Source: Phoebastria nigripes
Taxonomy: Eukaryota; Chordata; Aves; Procellariiformes; Diomedeidae
Length of the DNA stretch: 64,000 nucleotides
Assembly: GCA_035582835.1 (NCBI GenBank)
Contig: JAYKAV010000911.1
Coordinates: forward strand, 672,959 to 736,958
Reading direction: 5' to 3'
The notes beneath the pieces were generated by a model. It worked only from the letters and a program-made list of their open reading frames with translations. It had not been told where the DNA came from and made no database searches. Positions 10,063-21,800 of this stretch are shown here, in pieces. Position numbers and translations under genes: made by a program. Position 1 is the stretch's first letter. Each line of letters opens with the position of its first letter.

Positions 10063-13000
10063 GTTTCCTTGTAAGCTTGGGACAGGTAACATGCATTTTT
10101 AGAAAAACAAATCATAATTGCATCCAGAGTCCTAGGATTTCTCCAGCTCCTTTTGATTCCTGCATGGTATATGTTTTGCACCTAAAATCTGTTTGACCAG
10201 CAATTTGAAAACTAACTTGTATTCCTGAAGAGTGGCTACAGGCAACTGTCTCTTCATGCACTGCTTTGAACATCTAGCCCTAAGGCTCTGGCAAATGCAC
10301 TAAGGTGAGGAATTCTAGAGATAAGATTGTTCCTTTTGTCCTTAATTCACCCCATTGGATTTACCAGCTCTTAATCACTGTATGGTCTGTATCATACACT
10401 GTTCTCCCAGCCCTATGCAATGCCAGAAGCACAATGGGACAAGATAGGGAAAGGCGATCAACTCACAGTTTGAAGTGAAACGGCAGGTCTGTTCTTCTGT
10501 GGGCTTAGAATAGGCCAGAGCAGAAAATCTGACTTTGGTGTGCAACATGTGATATGTTTTGAAATCTGCAGTGTACTCAATTTGGGAAGCAAGGCCTATA
10601 TTAACCCCTTAATTTCCAACTCTCTTCAGTCATTCTTCCATGGACTATTTGGTAAATGACTGATTTTAGTGCACGGCTAGCCTGCTTAATAGTATTATTT
10701 AAAGCTGTGGGTTATTTTGGGTAAAGCTGTTAAAGATTTTTAACAGGGAACTGCATCAAACCTCAGTTAAGACATACACCGCCTGATCTTCAAGAGTTAT
10801 GAATTGTAATTAATTAATACATCATTTAGTGGAACTGACCCCTTATTTTTTGTCCCATTGCAGATTGATCCTCCACATGTTTATCTGCTGTCAATGGTGT
10901 TTTAAGACTTNTTTATTTAAATCCTCTAACTGATCGTCTATTATAAATTTCACATGATGTCCTTTTAGATCAGCTGTCTGCATGAGCAAATTTGAAATAT
11001 ATGGGTGTGCACACAAACACACACACGCCTGGCTGTTCAAGGCCAAGTTTCTAGGAAAAGAAGAGTTTTCAAATCTGGCTTTTGAAGCCCTTTCATTACT
11101 CTCCATCTTCCCTTTATATTTTTGCACACAGTGAAAAAGACCAAGATGACCCCTCTTGAGTGCTTAAGGATTCCCAATGCCAGTTCAGGGGAGCGAGTGC
11201 TAGAGAACTGCTGAAGCAGAATGAACCAGAACAGGAGAGAAGCATCTGCTTAAATGTTTTGTTAAATGCACTTTAGTGCAGCGCTTATATTAGTGCCTGT
11301 GTTAACTCTGTATCTATTAGCTGCAATTCAACAAGGTGATCCAGTAAGGGCATAATGTAACACTGTGCACAGTCCCCCTACTTCATCAGCAATAGCTCCT
11401 AAGCTTGAAGTATAGCATATACTTAACTACCTTACTGAGCTGCCTGTTTAGTGAATAAGTTTTATTTAAGGTTATCTAGAGTTCTAACTTGGGGGCTTTT
11501 TTTTTTTTCCTATTTCGAGGCCAGGGAGTGCTGCATCAAAAGTCATTTTCCAAGCTAAGGATTCACAGTTCACAATGAGGCCATATCCTGTGTTTGCCAC
11601 TGTCCATGAAATAATTAATCAAGGGGGAAAAAAAAAGTATCTTCTAATTAACACAGACAATGTAAACAGAACAGTGACGTTCCTTAGTGCAATAAGAGAG
11701 GTAAGTGTTTCCTCTTTACTAGTGTGAGAGACAATTGCGGCAACAAGGAGGAAAGCTTCCTCCATTGCGCTGGAGGGGGTGTGCACCATTTATCAAGCTG
11801 ACTGCTCTGTCATATCAGTGGAAGGACCCTGGAGAGCCCTGACCATGAGATTGAAGGTTGGTACCAATTTACTGCAACACAAATGCATTGAACAGGAAAG
11901 AGAGAGCTCCTAATCTCTTCAATTTTCTTACATTACCCTGAAGGCTAGGGAATTAAATGAAACCATAGCTGGTGACAACTTTAGAGGGTCCTGAATGCAT
12001 GACAGAAAAAGTATTAAAATAGCTCAATAGTTTTATTTTATATGTGTGTGTTAATCTTACCCCTGCATAAGGAACCAGGTTAGAAAGGACTACCTCTTGG
12101 ATATATGTCTCCTCGAGAGAAGGAGAGAAGCCTATTGAATTCAGTTCAAACTTGGAAGCAACATTTAAAAAAAAAAATATATAAAATGTTATTTTCAAAA
12201 ACAAACAAAGCATATCCCAGGGTCTTGTCATTTTCTGTTTGTTCATTGACTTCGGCAAACTTGCATTGCACCTTTGATCTTTAGCAGTGCCAGTCTCTGC
12301 AAAATCATATGAACAGGAGAATTTGTTGTGCTGGTCAGCCCTCCTGCCCACCTTCTGCAGAGTCCTTGCACCAGTCTTTCCAGAAAAGGGTAAAAGAGAT
12401 CCCCACACTGCACCAATGGGAGGCAATCAAGATCTTGTTGAAACACTTTAGCTAGAGAGTGCTTTAAACATTAAACATCCAGCTTTATTTCCTGATTAGT
12501 CATTTCTCAGCTTACATTAACTATTGCAATGCTGGGTATTTATATCTATATAAATGTCCATCCCCTCATTAAATCTTGCTTATTTCTGATATCGCTGAAT
12601 GCTGCGTGGAATCCTCCTCTCTTCAGAGACTGCAGTGTTAGTTCACAAAAATATGAAAAGCAAGCATTTATACAACATCATCTCCTGTACACATTTAATA
12701 CTTGTTCAAAACACATAGCACCTTCCTTTACAAGGCTACCCACAGGAGTAGCTGCATTCCAAGTGCCGCTAGCAAGATATAAATAATAATAATACTACAT
12801 GGTTATATATAACTGGGAATAAACTTAAGGCATCCCTATACCTTCAATTTAAAGGACTGCTAAAGGCCATCATTTCCCATTTCCTAGCGGGCTAGGGGAG
12901 AGGGGAGTCACACGATAAAAGGACATACACAATTATTATAGCATTACCATTTGCAATCCTAGAGTTAAAGGTCAGTGTGGTTTGCTACTGTAATATTTCC

Positions 13001-14543
13001 AGGGATTTATAACTTGCCTGCATAAAAATTCGCTCCAGGTTAATATTTTCTACAGCGAGTGTTAGTCCGGATATGAATTTTATTTTTTATTTTTGTTTGT
13101 GGGATAAAAAAAGAAGAAAAAGCCTTACTGTAGATACAGTTCCAGTCCTGGGTTGTTTTAAATTTATGCTTTCTTGTAAACGTACACAGTTTAGACTTCA
13201 GAACACTGCTTTAGAAAGTGAGATGGGAGAAAAAGTGAGCCAAAGTGATTTCAGAGTTTGGAAATAAAACAAAGAGNAATAATATTGAAATAATCATTTT
13301 CAAGTTTTATAAGGCCCTAAGCATTTGTATGTCTATATACATATGTTGTGTACAGATTTTATTATTTACAAAAGTGACACGTCTAAAACAGGTAATTCCT
13401 CTTTCATCACTTGAAAAATAATTTTATTTGTACTGTAAAGAAATAGTGACATATTATCACGGGAAAAACATCATGGTTCTGCAAGGTGAGTAGCATCTTC
13501 CTCCCAAGAGAGCTGCTAAGCAGCTGGGCCTCAGATCAGTAAGGTATTTGAGCATGTGTTTTCCTAGGGACCCTCCCTGCAGCTGAGGAAGGGGGCTGGT
13601 GAGCGCTGCAANTCATTGCCGTGCATCGCAAGGGCTTCTGCGATTAGTTGGGAAGGTCAGTAGGGAAACTGCTGCCTCCCCAGGCCTGCGGTCCTCCCTC
13701 ACCTTCACTTCAATGACCTGTGAGGATTTCTGAAAAGTCTCCCAGCTCCTGCCCCAAGGCCCGGCCAAGGGACCAGCCTTCCCCACTTCACCTGGACACG
13801 TGCATGTGCCAGTTGTGCTTGCAGCCCCCTCAGCTGTCTTAGCATCCTCTTGGCAGAGTCTCGCTGCAAATCAGTTTAAATGCTGCGGGTTTGAAATAGT
13901 CTTCTTCGAAGCTAGCTTCACATGTTACTGCTCCTTGCTAAGCCGCCTTTCTTCATTAAGAATTAATCAGGTAGATTAAGTAGCTTTTGTCCTCCCTCTT
14001 CCCACAGTTGTAAGCTTATCTCTTTCACCATATGCCTCATCTAAAAAAGATGCACCCATACTGGTGCGGTGGTCCTGAGGACTGGGAACACATGGGACAG
14101 TTCTTTCAGCCTTTTCCCCGCCTGATTTCTTCCCCTGCTGCCTTCTCAAGAGAAATTCACACTTAAGTGGTAAACCCAATCTTCACCAGGTCATGTGGCT
14201 TTGAAGAAAGAACTGGGACAAGGGGCTTCGTGCTTTGAATCCTGGAGAGGGAGATCCCTCTGTTCCCCACCTTATCCCTCATGCTTCTTGTACAGGGGAG
14301 GTCATTTATAGACCTTTGGACACTTAGGTCTGTGAAGGTCTCATCTTTCTTGTCTCTCTTTTCCTCTGTTATTGTCAGCCTCTATTTTTTTTCCTTCTTG
14401 ATCTTTGCTGGCTTTGCTCATTTGGATGTTAACTCTGCCCCAGCATGGCATCATTCTCCAGCACTGCTGTACACGGTCTGGCCCAATCTCATGCACCTCT
14501 GCATGCAGCTGTGGACAGACCTTTAGAAAGCACTTAAACCTTT
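10063..14543. other. Unique non-coding sequence between the two LTRs
   Basis: This 4.5-kb stretch does not encode retroviral gag, protease, polymerase or env, so it is not the inside of a provirus. A short CA run sits at 11018-11026, a T tract near 11499-11510, and an AATAAT run near 12781-12796. The part at 11520-11850 is listed separately. A 157-codon open frame on the minus strand (11953-12426) has no recognisable family and is within what chance gives. The region 13560-13860 is richer in G+C than its surroundings but shows no CpG-island character. Confidence 0.55.
11520..11850. promoter_or_regulatory. Candidate conserved non-coding element
   Basis: The stretch combines ATAATTAATCAAGG, CTTCTAATTAACACAG, AGTGACGTTCC, ACAATTGCGGC and ACCATTTATCAAG. 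These are varied, non-repetitive sites of homeodomain, CRE-like and C/EBP-like type in a sequence with balanced composition, the usual look of a vertebrate enhancer. There is no coding frame. The call is inferred from motif content alone. Confidence 0.3.
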
Positions 14544-14548
14544 TCCTG

Positions 14549-15135
14549 TGTGCTGGTTTTGGCTGGGGTAGAGTTAATTTTCTTCATAGAAACTAGTACG
14601 GGGCTGTGTTTTGGATTTGTGCTGAAAACTGTGTTGATAATAACAGGGATGTTTTAGTTACCGCTGAGCAGTGCTTACACAGAGTCAAGGCCTTTTCTGC
14701 TTCTCACACCACCCCATCAGCAAGTAGACACAAGAAGTTGGCAGGGGACACAGCCGGGACAGCTGAACCCAACTGGCCAAAGGGGTACTCCATACCATAT
14801 GACGTCATGCTCAGTATATAAAGCTGGGGGAAGAAGNAGGAAGGGGGGACGTTCGGAGTGATGGCATTTGTCATCCCAAGTAACCGTTACACGTGATGGA
14901 GCCCTGCTTTCCTGGAGGTGGCTGAGCACCTGCCTGCCNATGGGAAGTAGTGAATGAATTCCTTGTTTTGCTTTGCTTGTGTGCGCGGCTTTTGCTTTNC
15001 CTATTAAACTGTCTTTATCCCAACCCACGAGTTTTCTCACTTTTACCCTTGCAATTCTCTCCCCCATCCCANCGNGGGGGGAGTGAGCAAGCGGCTGCGT
15101 GGGTCTTAGTTGCCGGCTGGGGTTAAACCACGACA
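14549..15135 (+). mobile_element. Solo LTR of an avian ERVL-like (class III) element, younger copy
   Basis: A 587-bp LTR runs from TGTGCTGG to CCACGACA with the TG...CA termini of LTRs and an exact 5-bp target duplication. A U3 promoter with CRE and TATA is intact (see the next entry), and an ATTAAA polyadenylation signal lies at 15003-15008, so the U3-R-U5 order is +. It is the same family as 9495-10062 but differs at roughly a quarter of positions by eye, so the two are separate insertions. No internal coding region remains. Five Ns (14837, 14939, 14999, 15072, 15075) make it unusually ambiguous. The repeat resembles LTRs reported widely in songbirds and other neoavians; the exact subfamily name is not certain. 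Confidence 0.92.
14800..14823 (+). promoter_or_regulatory. LTR core promoter: CRE plus TATA box
   Basis: A perfect palindromic CRE, TGACGTCA, at 14800-14807 is followed seven bases later by TATATAAAG at 14815-14823. The spacing fits a CREB/ATF-responsive TATA promoter in the U3 part of the LTR, with transcription expected to start about 25-30 bases downstream and run to the right. Both elements are destroyed in the older LTR at 9495-10062, so this copy is the only one here that could still drive transcription. Confidence 0.7.
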
Positions 15136-15140
15136 TCCTG

Positions 15141-18100
15141 TCATTTGAAATCATGATCTAGTTTATGTTTGTTCTTATCTTCTTCCACCTCTATGAATTA
15201 CTCTTTTTTGTGTTTGTTTTATTTTGTCAAATTACATCATAGAATATTTTCCGAGGGAAAAATGTATAATTCCCATTGAATCACAGTCCTGTGAGAATAT
15301 TAGTTTGTGAAATATTTGCCCTCTGTTCAGCAGCTCAGAGTCTTCCTTCATATTAAAATATGCACGAGACTTTAAAAAATAGGTTTAAATACTACTGCTC
15401 CTAGTTTTAATTCAAAAGGAAATGGATGACAGCAATGTACTAAATTAACTTGAAATAAAATTGGGTCTCACTGTACTAGGACTTTTCAGCTCTCTCTCAC
15501 TGTGTATCATAGTTTCCTATTTTAAACTTTCATTCAACATCAGCCCGAAAGAAACGGTGCTTCCCTTTGTCCCACTGTAAATTGTAAAGCTCTGCTGTGT
15601 AGAATTATGACAGTGAAGCTAAAAATTTCTTTTCTTACATTGGCTAAATTATTTCCACTTTGTGAGGAGACTTCTGCTTTGTGAAAGCTTGTTAAATCCC
15701 TTGTCTAGGCATTTCTTCTGTCCTTAAAAGGTAAGTGGCCTTGTGGCATTTTTTTTTCCTTTCCCCATCAGAGGGATTTTCTTTTGGAGTGTTTTGTATT
15801 AATCATTACCCATATTGCAAGATGTAATCCTAAGAAGCTTCCAAAAATGACAGAATCTTTTAAAATGCTACCTTTTTGAGCACAAATGCTAAAAGAATCT
15901 ATTTTAATGTGAGTGCAGTTCCTGATATCCTCAGCTGCAGTGCCCTTTTAGGTAAGAAATATCATGACATTTGATCTACTGTCATGGAGGCATCTGTGCA
16001 GTCTAATTCAGGATGGGTGAGAGCGATGATAAAATACTTCTTTTATTAGGAAGGATAAGAATTAAATTGCTTTCTACAGAAAATGAAATCATGATAAATG
16101 AAGCAATTAGCCGCTCAGCTTTTATGTTTTGGGGTGTTGAATATTTGGGTACTGCTCACAAGAAGTGGTGCAGAGAAAGTTCTTCAAGTGTCTAATCCTG
16201 CAGGGGCTGAGAGCTCCTGGTTTCCACTGATTTTTTTTTTTTTTGCTTTCTTGAGTCATCTATAATTCCAATGTTTGGAGGGTGTACTTTTTATTATTGT
16301 AGAGCAGTAGCCGAAGGAAGGGTATATTCACAAACTTTTTGGAAAACCTAGAACTGTCTGTTTGTTAAAGAATGCAGTCTTGTTACTTGTGATGGATCTT
16401 TAGTAGGAAGGGGGATTTAGATGTTTCAGCTTTGGTGCGTACTTGCACACAGACAGGTTTGGGGTGCGTTGCTGTAAGCTGGATAAGGTGACAGCAAGTG
16501 GCAGTGCATTACACGTCCATGAAAACTGCTTGATTCATTTAACAGATCCTTTCTGTGCCATCTAATGTTTGCAGATTTAACATACCTTCAGTCTAATTAG
16601 GCAGGGCAGAGCGCTGGGCTGAGGCCTGTGAGGGATTTGCAGTGCCATGTCTCCGCGTCTCACTGCACTATGCCTGGCGAGCAGAGCTGGCAGGTCGTGC
16701 GTCCAGCCAGAGGTCACGGGAACGTGCCCATTCCCCTGGAGCAGTGCAGAGCTTTAACAACACGCTGCTGCAGCCTCTGTGTGCCGCCACGCCGGTCCCA
16801 CGGGCTCCAGGGACCTGGGGCTGTTTCAGCTGGAATAGGGGTAAGACTCCGCCATGGGAAGAAGACAGGTTCATAGGATGGGACAGGCTCTGTTGTCACT
16901 GGGTCTAATTGCTTGCTACTGCTGGTGGCCTTGTCCTGTCCTTGTCCTGATGAGGCTCAGCCTCTGAAGGAGCCAGTGAGCAGTGGTCATTCAATCAGCG
17001 CTCTGAGCTTTCTGGCGACTTTTTGTAGCCTTTCATAACACCGTCACAAGTAGTCTTCGGAGTCTGAGATTTGGGGGGAGAAGGCAGGCAGGTGCATCAG
17101 GGAAAGCTGAATGAGAAATGACAACTGCACACGACATATGCTTGTGGGCAAGCTGCAGGACGGTATGTGAGAAACCACATTGCAATCTGAAAGTGTCCCT
17201 AGTTAATGAGCCTTAATAGGTGTTATGAGGAAGGTGGCTTAAAAACACATAGGGCTTTTACGTTCCCAAATGAGTTTAAATGTTTTTGCTGTGATTTATT
17301 TCTTTTGTAAAGGCATAACGGTAACAAGAGGTGCACTGGAAAGCGAGACACTTAACAACCACTAAATTAGTAGCCATGTTGTGGTTTNCAGAACAAAGTC
17401 TTTTGTTTATTCAAATTAACCAACAAGTACACAATTTCACAAAATAAAAGCTAGCAGCTTTGGTAGGATCAGAAGGAGAGAAAGGGACTCTTATGCTCTA
17501 AGGAACCAGCCCTGTTACTTAGACTGAGGCTTGATAATTTTAAAAAATGTGACAGCTAAAACCCACTGGCACATGCTGCAAAGAAGGATGTGATAAAATA
17601 ATGCTACTCATCTTCAAGGCTGTCAGTTCAGCAATCAGTACTTCTATTCATCTCCGCGGCCTGCTAACTCAGTGCTACCATGCGATAGATAAACCCTAAT
17701 CCAAGTGACAGCGTTCAAATCAGAACTGATTTGATTGTTCACATATGATACCACAAGACACCAGAAGCCTAAAGAGTTTATAAAAATGCCTGGATGTCTC
17801 TTGTAGGCACACTTCCCCTCAGAATCTCTTGCAGTGTAGGATACACCAGCTCTTAAACCTGGGGTAATTTGCAGGTCATGGAAATGCTTTGGTGGCACAG
17901 TCAGTTCTTATCATAATCTATCTCCAGCTGAAGCAGGGAACGCTCAAAAATAAAATGCGGTTCAGACCTTGTAAAACCCACCTGTTCGGCTTTCATGTCT
18001 CCCTTACAGGAAGTGAAATCCTTTTCTTTCTCTGCAGAGATGAGACTTGCTCTTGAAGAGATCAAACATCAACACATTTGTTTCCATGCATAAAGCACAG

Positions 18101-18772
18101 TACATGGGAGAGTGGTTTTATGGCACATACGTCGGTATCTCAAAAGTCATCCTTGCTTCTCAGGGTGCAACAGAGGTCCTTTCAACAACAGTCGCAACAG
18201 AGCTGCTATTCAAACCTGAGGCAGTAATTGGGATTTTGCAGGTGTTCAGTGGGAACATTACATTTAGGTTTTGAAACCTAATTCTGAACACGACTCTGAT
18301 GATACTTGTACTTTGCGGAGATTTCAAAGTTTAGTATGCCTTTCTTTTCTTATTTTTCACTGGTGTATCCTGAGGTTTTAGAGTAATGCTTAAGAGAATA
18401 ATTGTTCATGTAGTTCAAGAAGACAATGGTGATGGAGTAATTGAAAGCAGAATGTGACCTGTAGCTGTTCAAGATCAAGAACGAAAACTGAACGACTTTT
18501 CAAGGAAATTGTCAAAGTGTCTGAATACAGAGTGAAATTATGGGACTTCTAGAGGCAATAGCTTCTCGTGTCCGGGTCATTTCACAAAACAAAGGGGAAA
18601 GTTCTCTTTGTAGTCTTATGTTAAGGAGAACAGATGTCTCGGTTTAACAAGGTACTTAAGCCTCTGTCTAGTTTTGAGCTTATGAGAAATTCTTTAGTCC
18701 TGTGCTTTAAATACTCAGCTGAACTAGGATACTGAACTTAAGGGTTTCTCTGCAATCAGACTTTGCACTTCT
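15141..18772. other. Unique non-coding sequence
   Basis: No exon or RNA gene is supported. A T tract lies near 16232-16244. A more G+C-rich stretch at 16610-16880 has overlapping open frames on both strands, none with a recognisable family. At 18014-18036 a pyrimidine run ends in CTGCAG, like a splice acceptor, but no exon with a matching donor follows. The sequence at 17040-17460 is varied and could be regulatory, with nothing specific to name. Confidence 0.5.
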
Positions 18773-18819
18773 TATATAAATATATATATATCTTTATTGA
18801 TTGATTGATTGATTGATTA
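18773..18819 (+). repeat. TA-rich stretch and (TTGA)n microsatellite
   Basis: A TATAAATATATATATATC stretch leads directly into six perfect TTGA units at 18796-18819. This is a simple tandem repeat and likely polymorphic in length. Confidence 0.9.
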
Positions 18820-21800
18820 GCAGAACTGTGTGGTTCTTTTCTTTTTCAAAGGGCATGAGTGAGAAAGAAATGCTTTTCTTGTACATTTTGTACCTAAAAT
18901 GGTTTGTTGATCTCCTAGCTCCTGGTACTACTATATAGTTTCTATTTCTACTTTTCATATTGATTAAAATGTGTAACTGGATTTAGGTGTACATTGAATA
19001 ATATTTTTCCAATATCATCCTCAAGAGAATCCTAATTTAAATTTGTCTCAACAACAGTATGCTTCTTTTCTCAGTGCTCTGCTTATTCTATCTTTGGTTT
19101 TGCTTTTGTTAGTTTGTGGTTGCGGGGTGGATGCTAATAGAGAAACAGAGAGAAGTCCTGGTGAATTCTAATCGGTGTACTGAAATATCACAGAGTTCTC
19201 TTGAAAAAGGAAAAAAGTACCACGTGGAATTTACAAAAACAAATAGGCAGCCTGGGTACATACTTCTCTGTGGCTTCAGTGGAATTCCAGCACTTGTTAA
19301 ATTTCCCAAGGCATGTGTGTGAGCTTTAGGCACTTTAAAGTCTTTTAAATTTGATCTTTCGATTTTGTTATAGGCGTTTTTTTTTCAGTACTTTAGACCA
19401 CTGTTATAACTCCTGCTATCTCTATACTACATGTAGGGTTAAACCAAACTCAAATAGTGAGTTTGCATTGTGCTCGGAAACTCAAGCACATCTCACTTGG
19501 CAAGTTTACGTGTGTTGGTGTTATCCTCCTCATCACGTCCGAGTTGCATTGGACAGCTGTGGTCTCTGTCAAGGCAGAGTGGCTTGTCCCAAACAGGTCA
19601 CGTTTCTCTTGTTCTCTCTGTATGAAAAGGTTTCTAACTTTACCATCCTGCCACAAGTTTTGATCTGCCTGCTCCTGAGTCACTAATACTTCAGTATTTA
19701 GCTCAGTGAATATTTCCCACACTAAGCACGTGCATAATGTACTCAGGCCTGGGGACTGAAATGCAGGCAGAGCCTCCAAATCTGTGCAAAGACTCACCCT
19801 GTCTATGCTGAATGGTTGCTGCTCATTGTACCAGTACCCATTGACTGGTCCCACTGTACAGGTACACCTGAGAGGCCAGAAACATTTAATCTTGCCCTGG
19901 CAGCGCTACCATACATGAGTATATAATACCTGTTGTGGCTAGTGGTTTCTTTATCATTAGTGAAGGGATCAGAAACTGCTCTCACAGGCATGATTTTCTG
20001 ATGTTAAAATTTGTTAGAATTAATAATAAAAAATGAACTGTGGCTATTTGTTATTGGTTGTTTTGGTAAAAAACATGCTTTTGCATTGCTAGTTGAGGTT
20101 AAAAAATAATATTAGATTTTGTATAGTTGCTCTTTATTGTTTTATTTGATAGTAAGAAAAGATATAACCTTGCTGAGAGGGTGACAAATTCAGTTACAGA
20201 CAACCAGTACTTGACAGGTTCTATCAGAAAACCAAACAAGGGAAAAGTATGTATGCCCATTACCAGCTGTCACAGTATTGAACAATGAATGTTTGATGAA
20301 CCTGACCCGCAAATACACACATCCCTGTGAAAGTCAGCTTTAAGTAGTGTCTGGGCTGACAAAATTAAGAAGAAGAGGCCTTTGTGGAAAATATATATAA
20401 ATATATATAAAAAACTTATTTATTTAGGTCTCTCTTGATAGAACCATACCAGTAAAATTTGAAGTATGACTGCATTTTTGCTAAATGAGACGTGANGGAA
20501 AATTCGGCCATGGTCTAATGGCAGGTAGCACTGCTGAGGCTGATGGAGCTGCATCCTTTTACAGCAGAGATTAACTTGGACCATGCTGTTCATACCATGA
20601 AAACCTCTTTTATTCTCAAAAAATTTCACAATGAATCTTGCAGATAGGTACAATCTGGTGAAGCTCTGCAGATCTTTTTTTTTGTTTTAATAGCTTTGTC
20701 TGACTTTTTGCTACCAAAAAATAGCATGACAAAGAGCAAGAAAACGCAGTTAGAATTGTCCAAATTCAGCAAATAGTTTGTGCACCCAAAGGGTAGTAAC
20801 CCTTGGACTAAGCAAACTTTTATCATTTCAGTGAAAACCTCCTTGTGAAGACAGCTTCCTCTAAGCAGCAGATCCTGGGGTGCATTATCCCATCCCATTG
20901 TGGTCAAGAAAGGTTCCTTGCTTTCTCTTCTGTTACTGTTGCTTTTACCTACTTGGGGAAGATCCTTATAAGGCTATGTCCTTAATATTAGAATGCAGGT
21001 GCTAACAATGTTCTTCAAACTGGAGGACATGTTAACAGGGGACAGAGCTTATGGTACATGTGACTTCTTGACCTAGTCACACTCCTGGGCAACAACCCTT
21101 TGCATTCATTACTTTGTTTTTCCTAGCTACAGCCACCATATAAAATTTTTGAATGTACCAACACAGAAAGAATGAAGAGTAGCACAAAAAAAAAAGAAAA
21201 GAACATTGATGTTGAGCTGCTTCTGGCTCTCCTCCACTGTTTCTCTTTTCACTAGGAGCTCAGAGTTTGAACCAGCTGCCCTAGGTATTCTCTAGCGCAT
21301 TGTCCCTCACACTAATATTGAGACAAACCTTATTTTGCAATGAAAATACAACTGAGGACTGGATCCCTGATAGCCCCAAAAGCAGGAGTCAGAGGAAGAT
21401 GCTCATGCCCCAGTTCAGGAAAATCAATACTTATTAATCTATGTATTTTTACATATACCACCTCCTCTCTGACTCTTTTTATGTTTGCCAAAGGAAAGAA
21501 ATTCAGACTCCCAATGTTTAAATTACAAGTTACAGTAGGCAAAGTTTGTAGGAGAACTTTTGTCTTTCATTAGAGTGGCTGATGTAGTCAGAAATAACAG
21601 ATGAACCCTTTTGGAAGACAGATCTGCAGCTGGTCTGGTTTTTTTTCCAAACATGTCAGTTAGTCTACATAACAGATACNATCTTTCCTTACAGAACTTG
21701 TTGTGCTAATAATATTCTCAGATTGTTACAGCTATAACAGTACTAAATCAGTCCTAGAGATGGTAACAGCCCATCTGATTTAAAAAAAAATAAAAAAAAT

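Larger units (their letters stand above)
14544..15140 (+). repeat. 5-bp target-site duplication flanking the second LTR
   Basis: TCCTG occurs at 14544-14548, immediately before the LTR, and again at 15136-15140, immediately after it. A 5-bp duplication is what class III (ERVL) integrases make, whereas classes I and II usually make 4 and 6 bp. The exact match supports a fairly recent insertion and fixes both LTR ends. Confidence 0.85.

Noticed and set aside
11953..12426. 157-codon open frame on the minus strand
   Set aside because: It has no recognisable family, no exon-like boundaries and a low-complexity FYIFFF stretch. One or two frames of this length are expected by chance in 64 kb.
9495..15135. 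A complete 5.6-kb endogenous retrovirus with two LTRs
   Set aside because: The LTRs are too different from each other, the second has its own exact 5-bp target duplication, and nothing retroviral lies between them.
14717..15154. 145-codon open frame on the minus strand
   Set aside because: It is the antisense of the LTR and contains several undetermined residues; a frame of this kind also appears opposite the older LTR.
18014..18274. An exon after a splice-acceptor-like pyrimidine run and CTGCAG
   Set aside because: The frame following the acceptor closes quickly, and the longer open frame nearby has no recognisable family or donor site.
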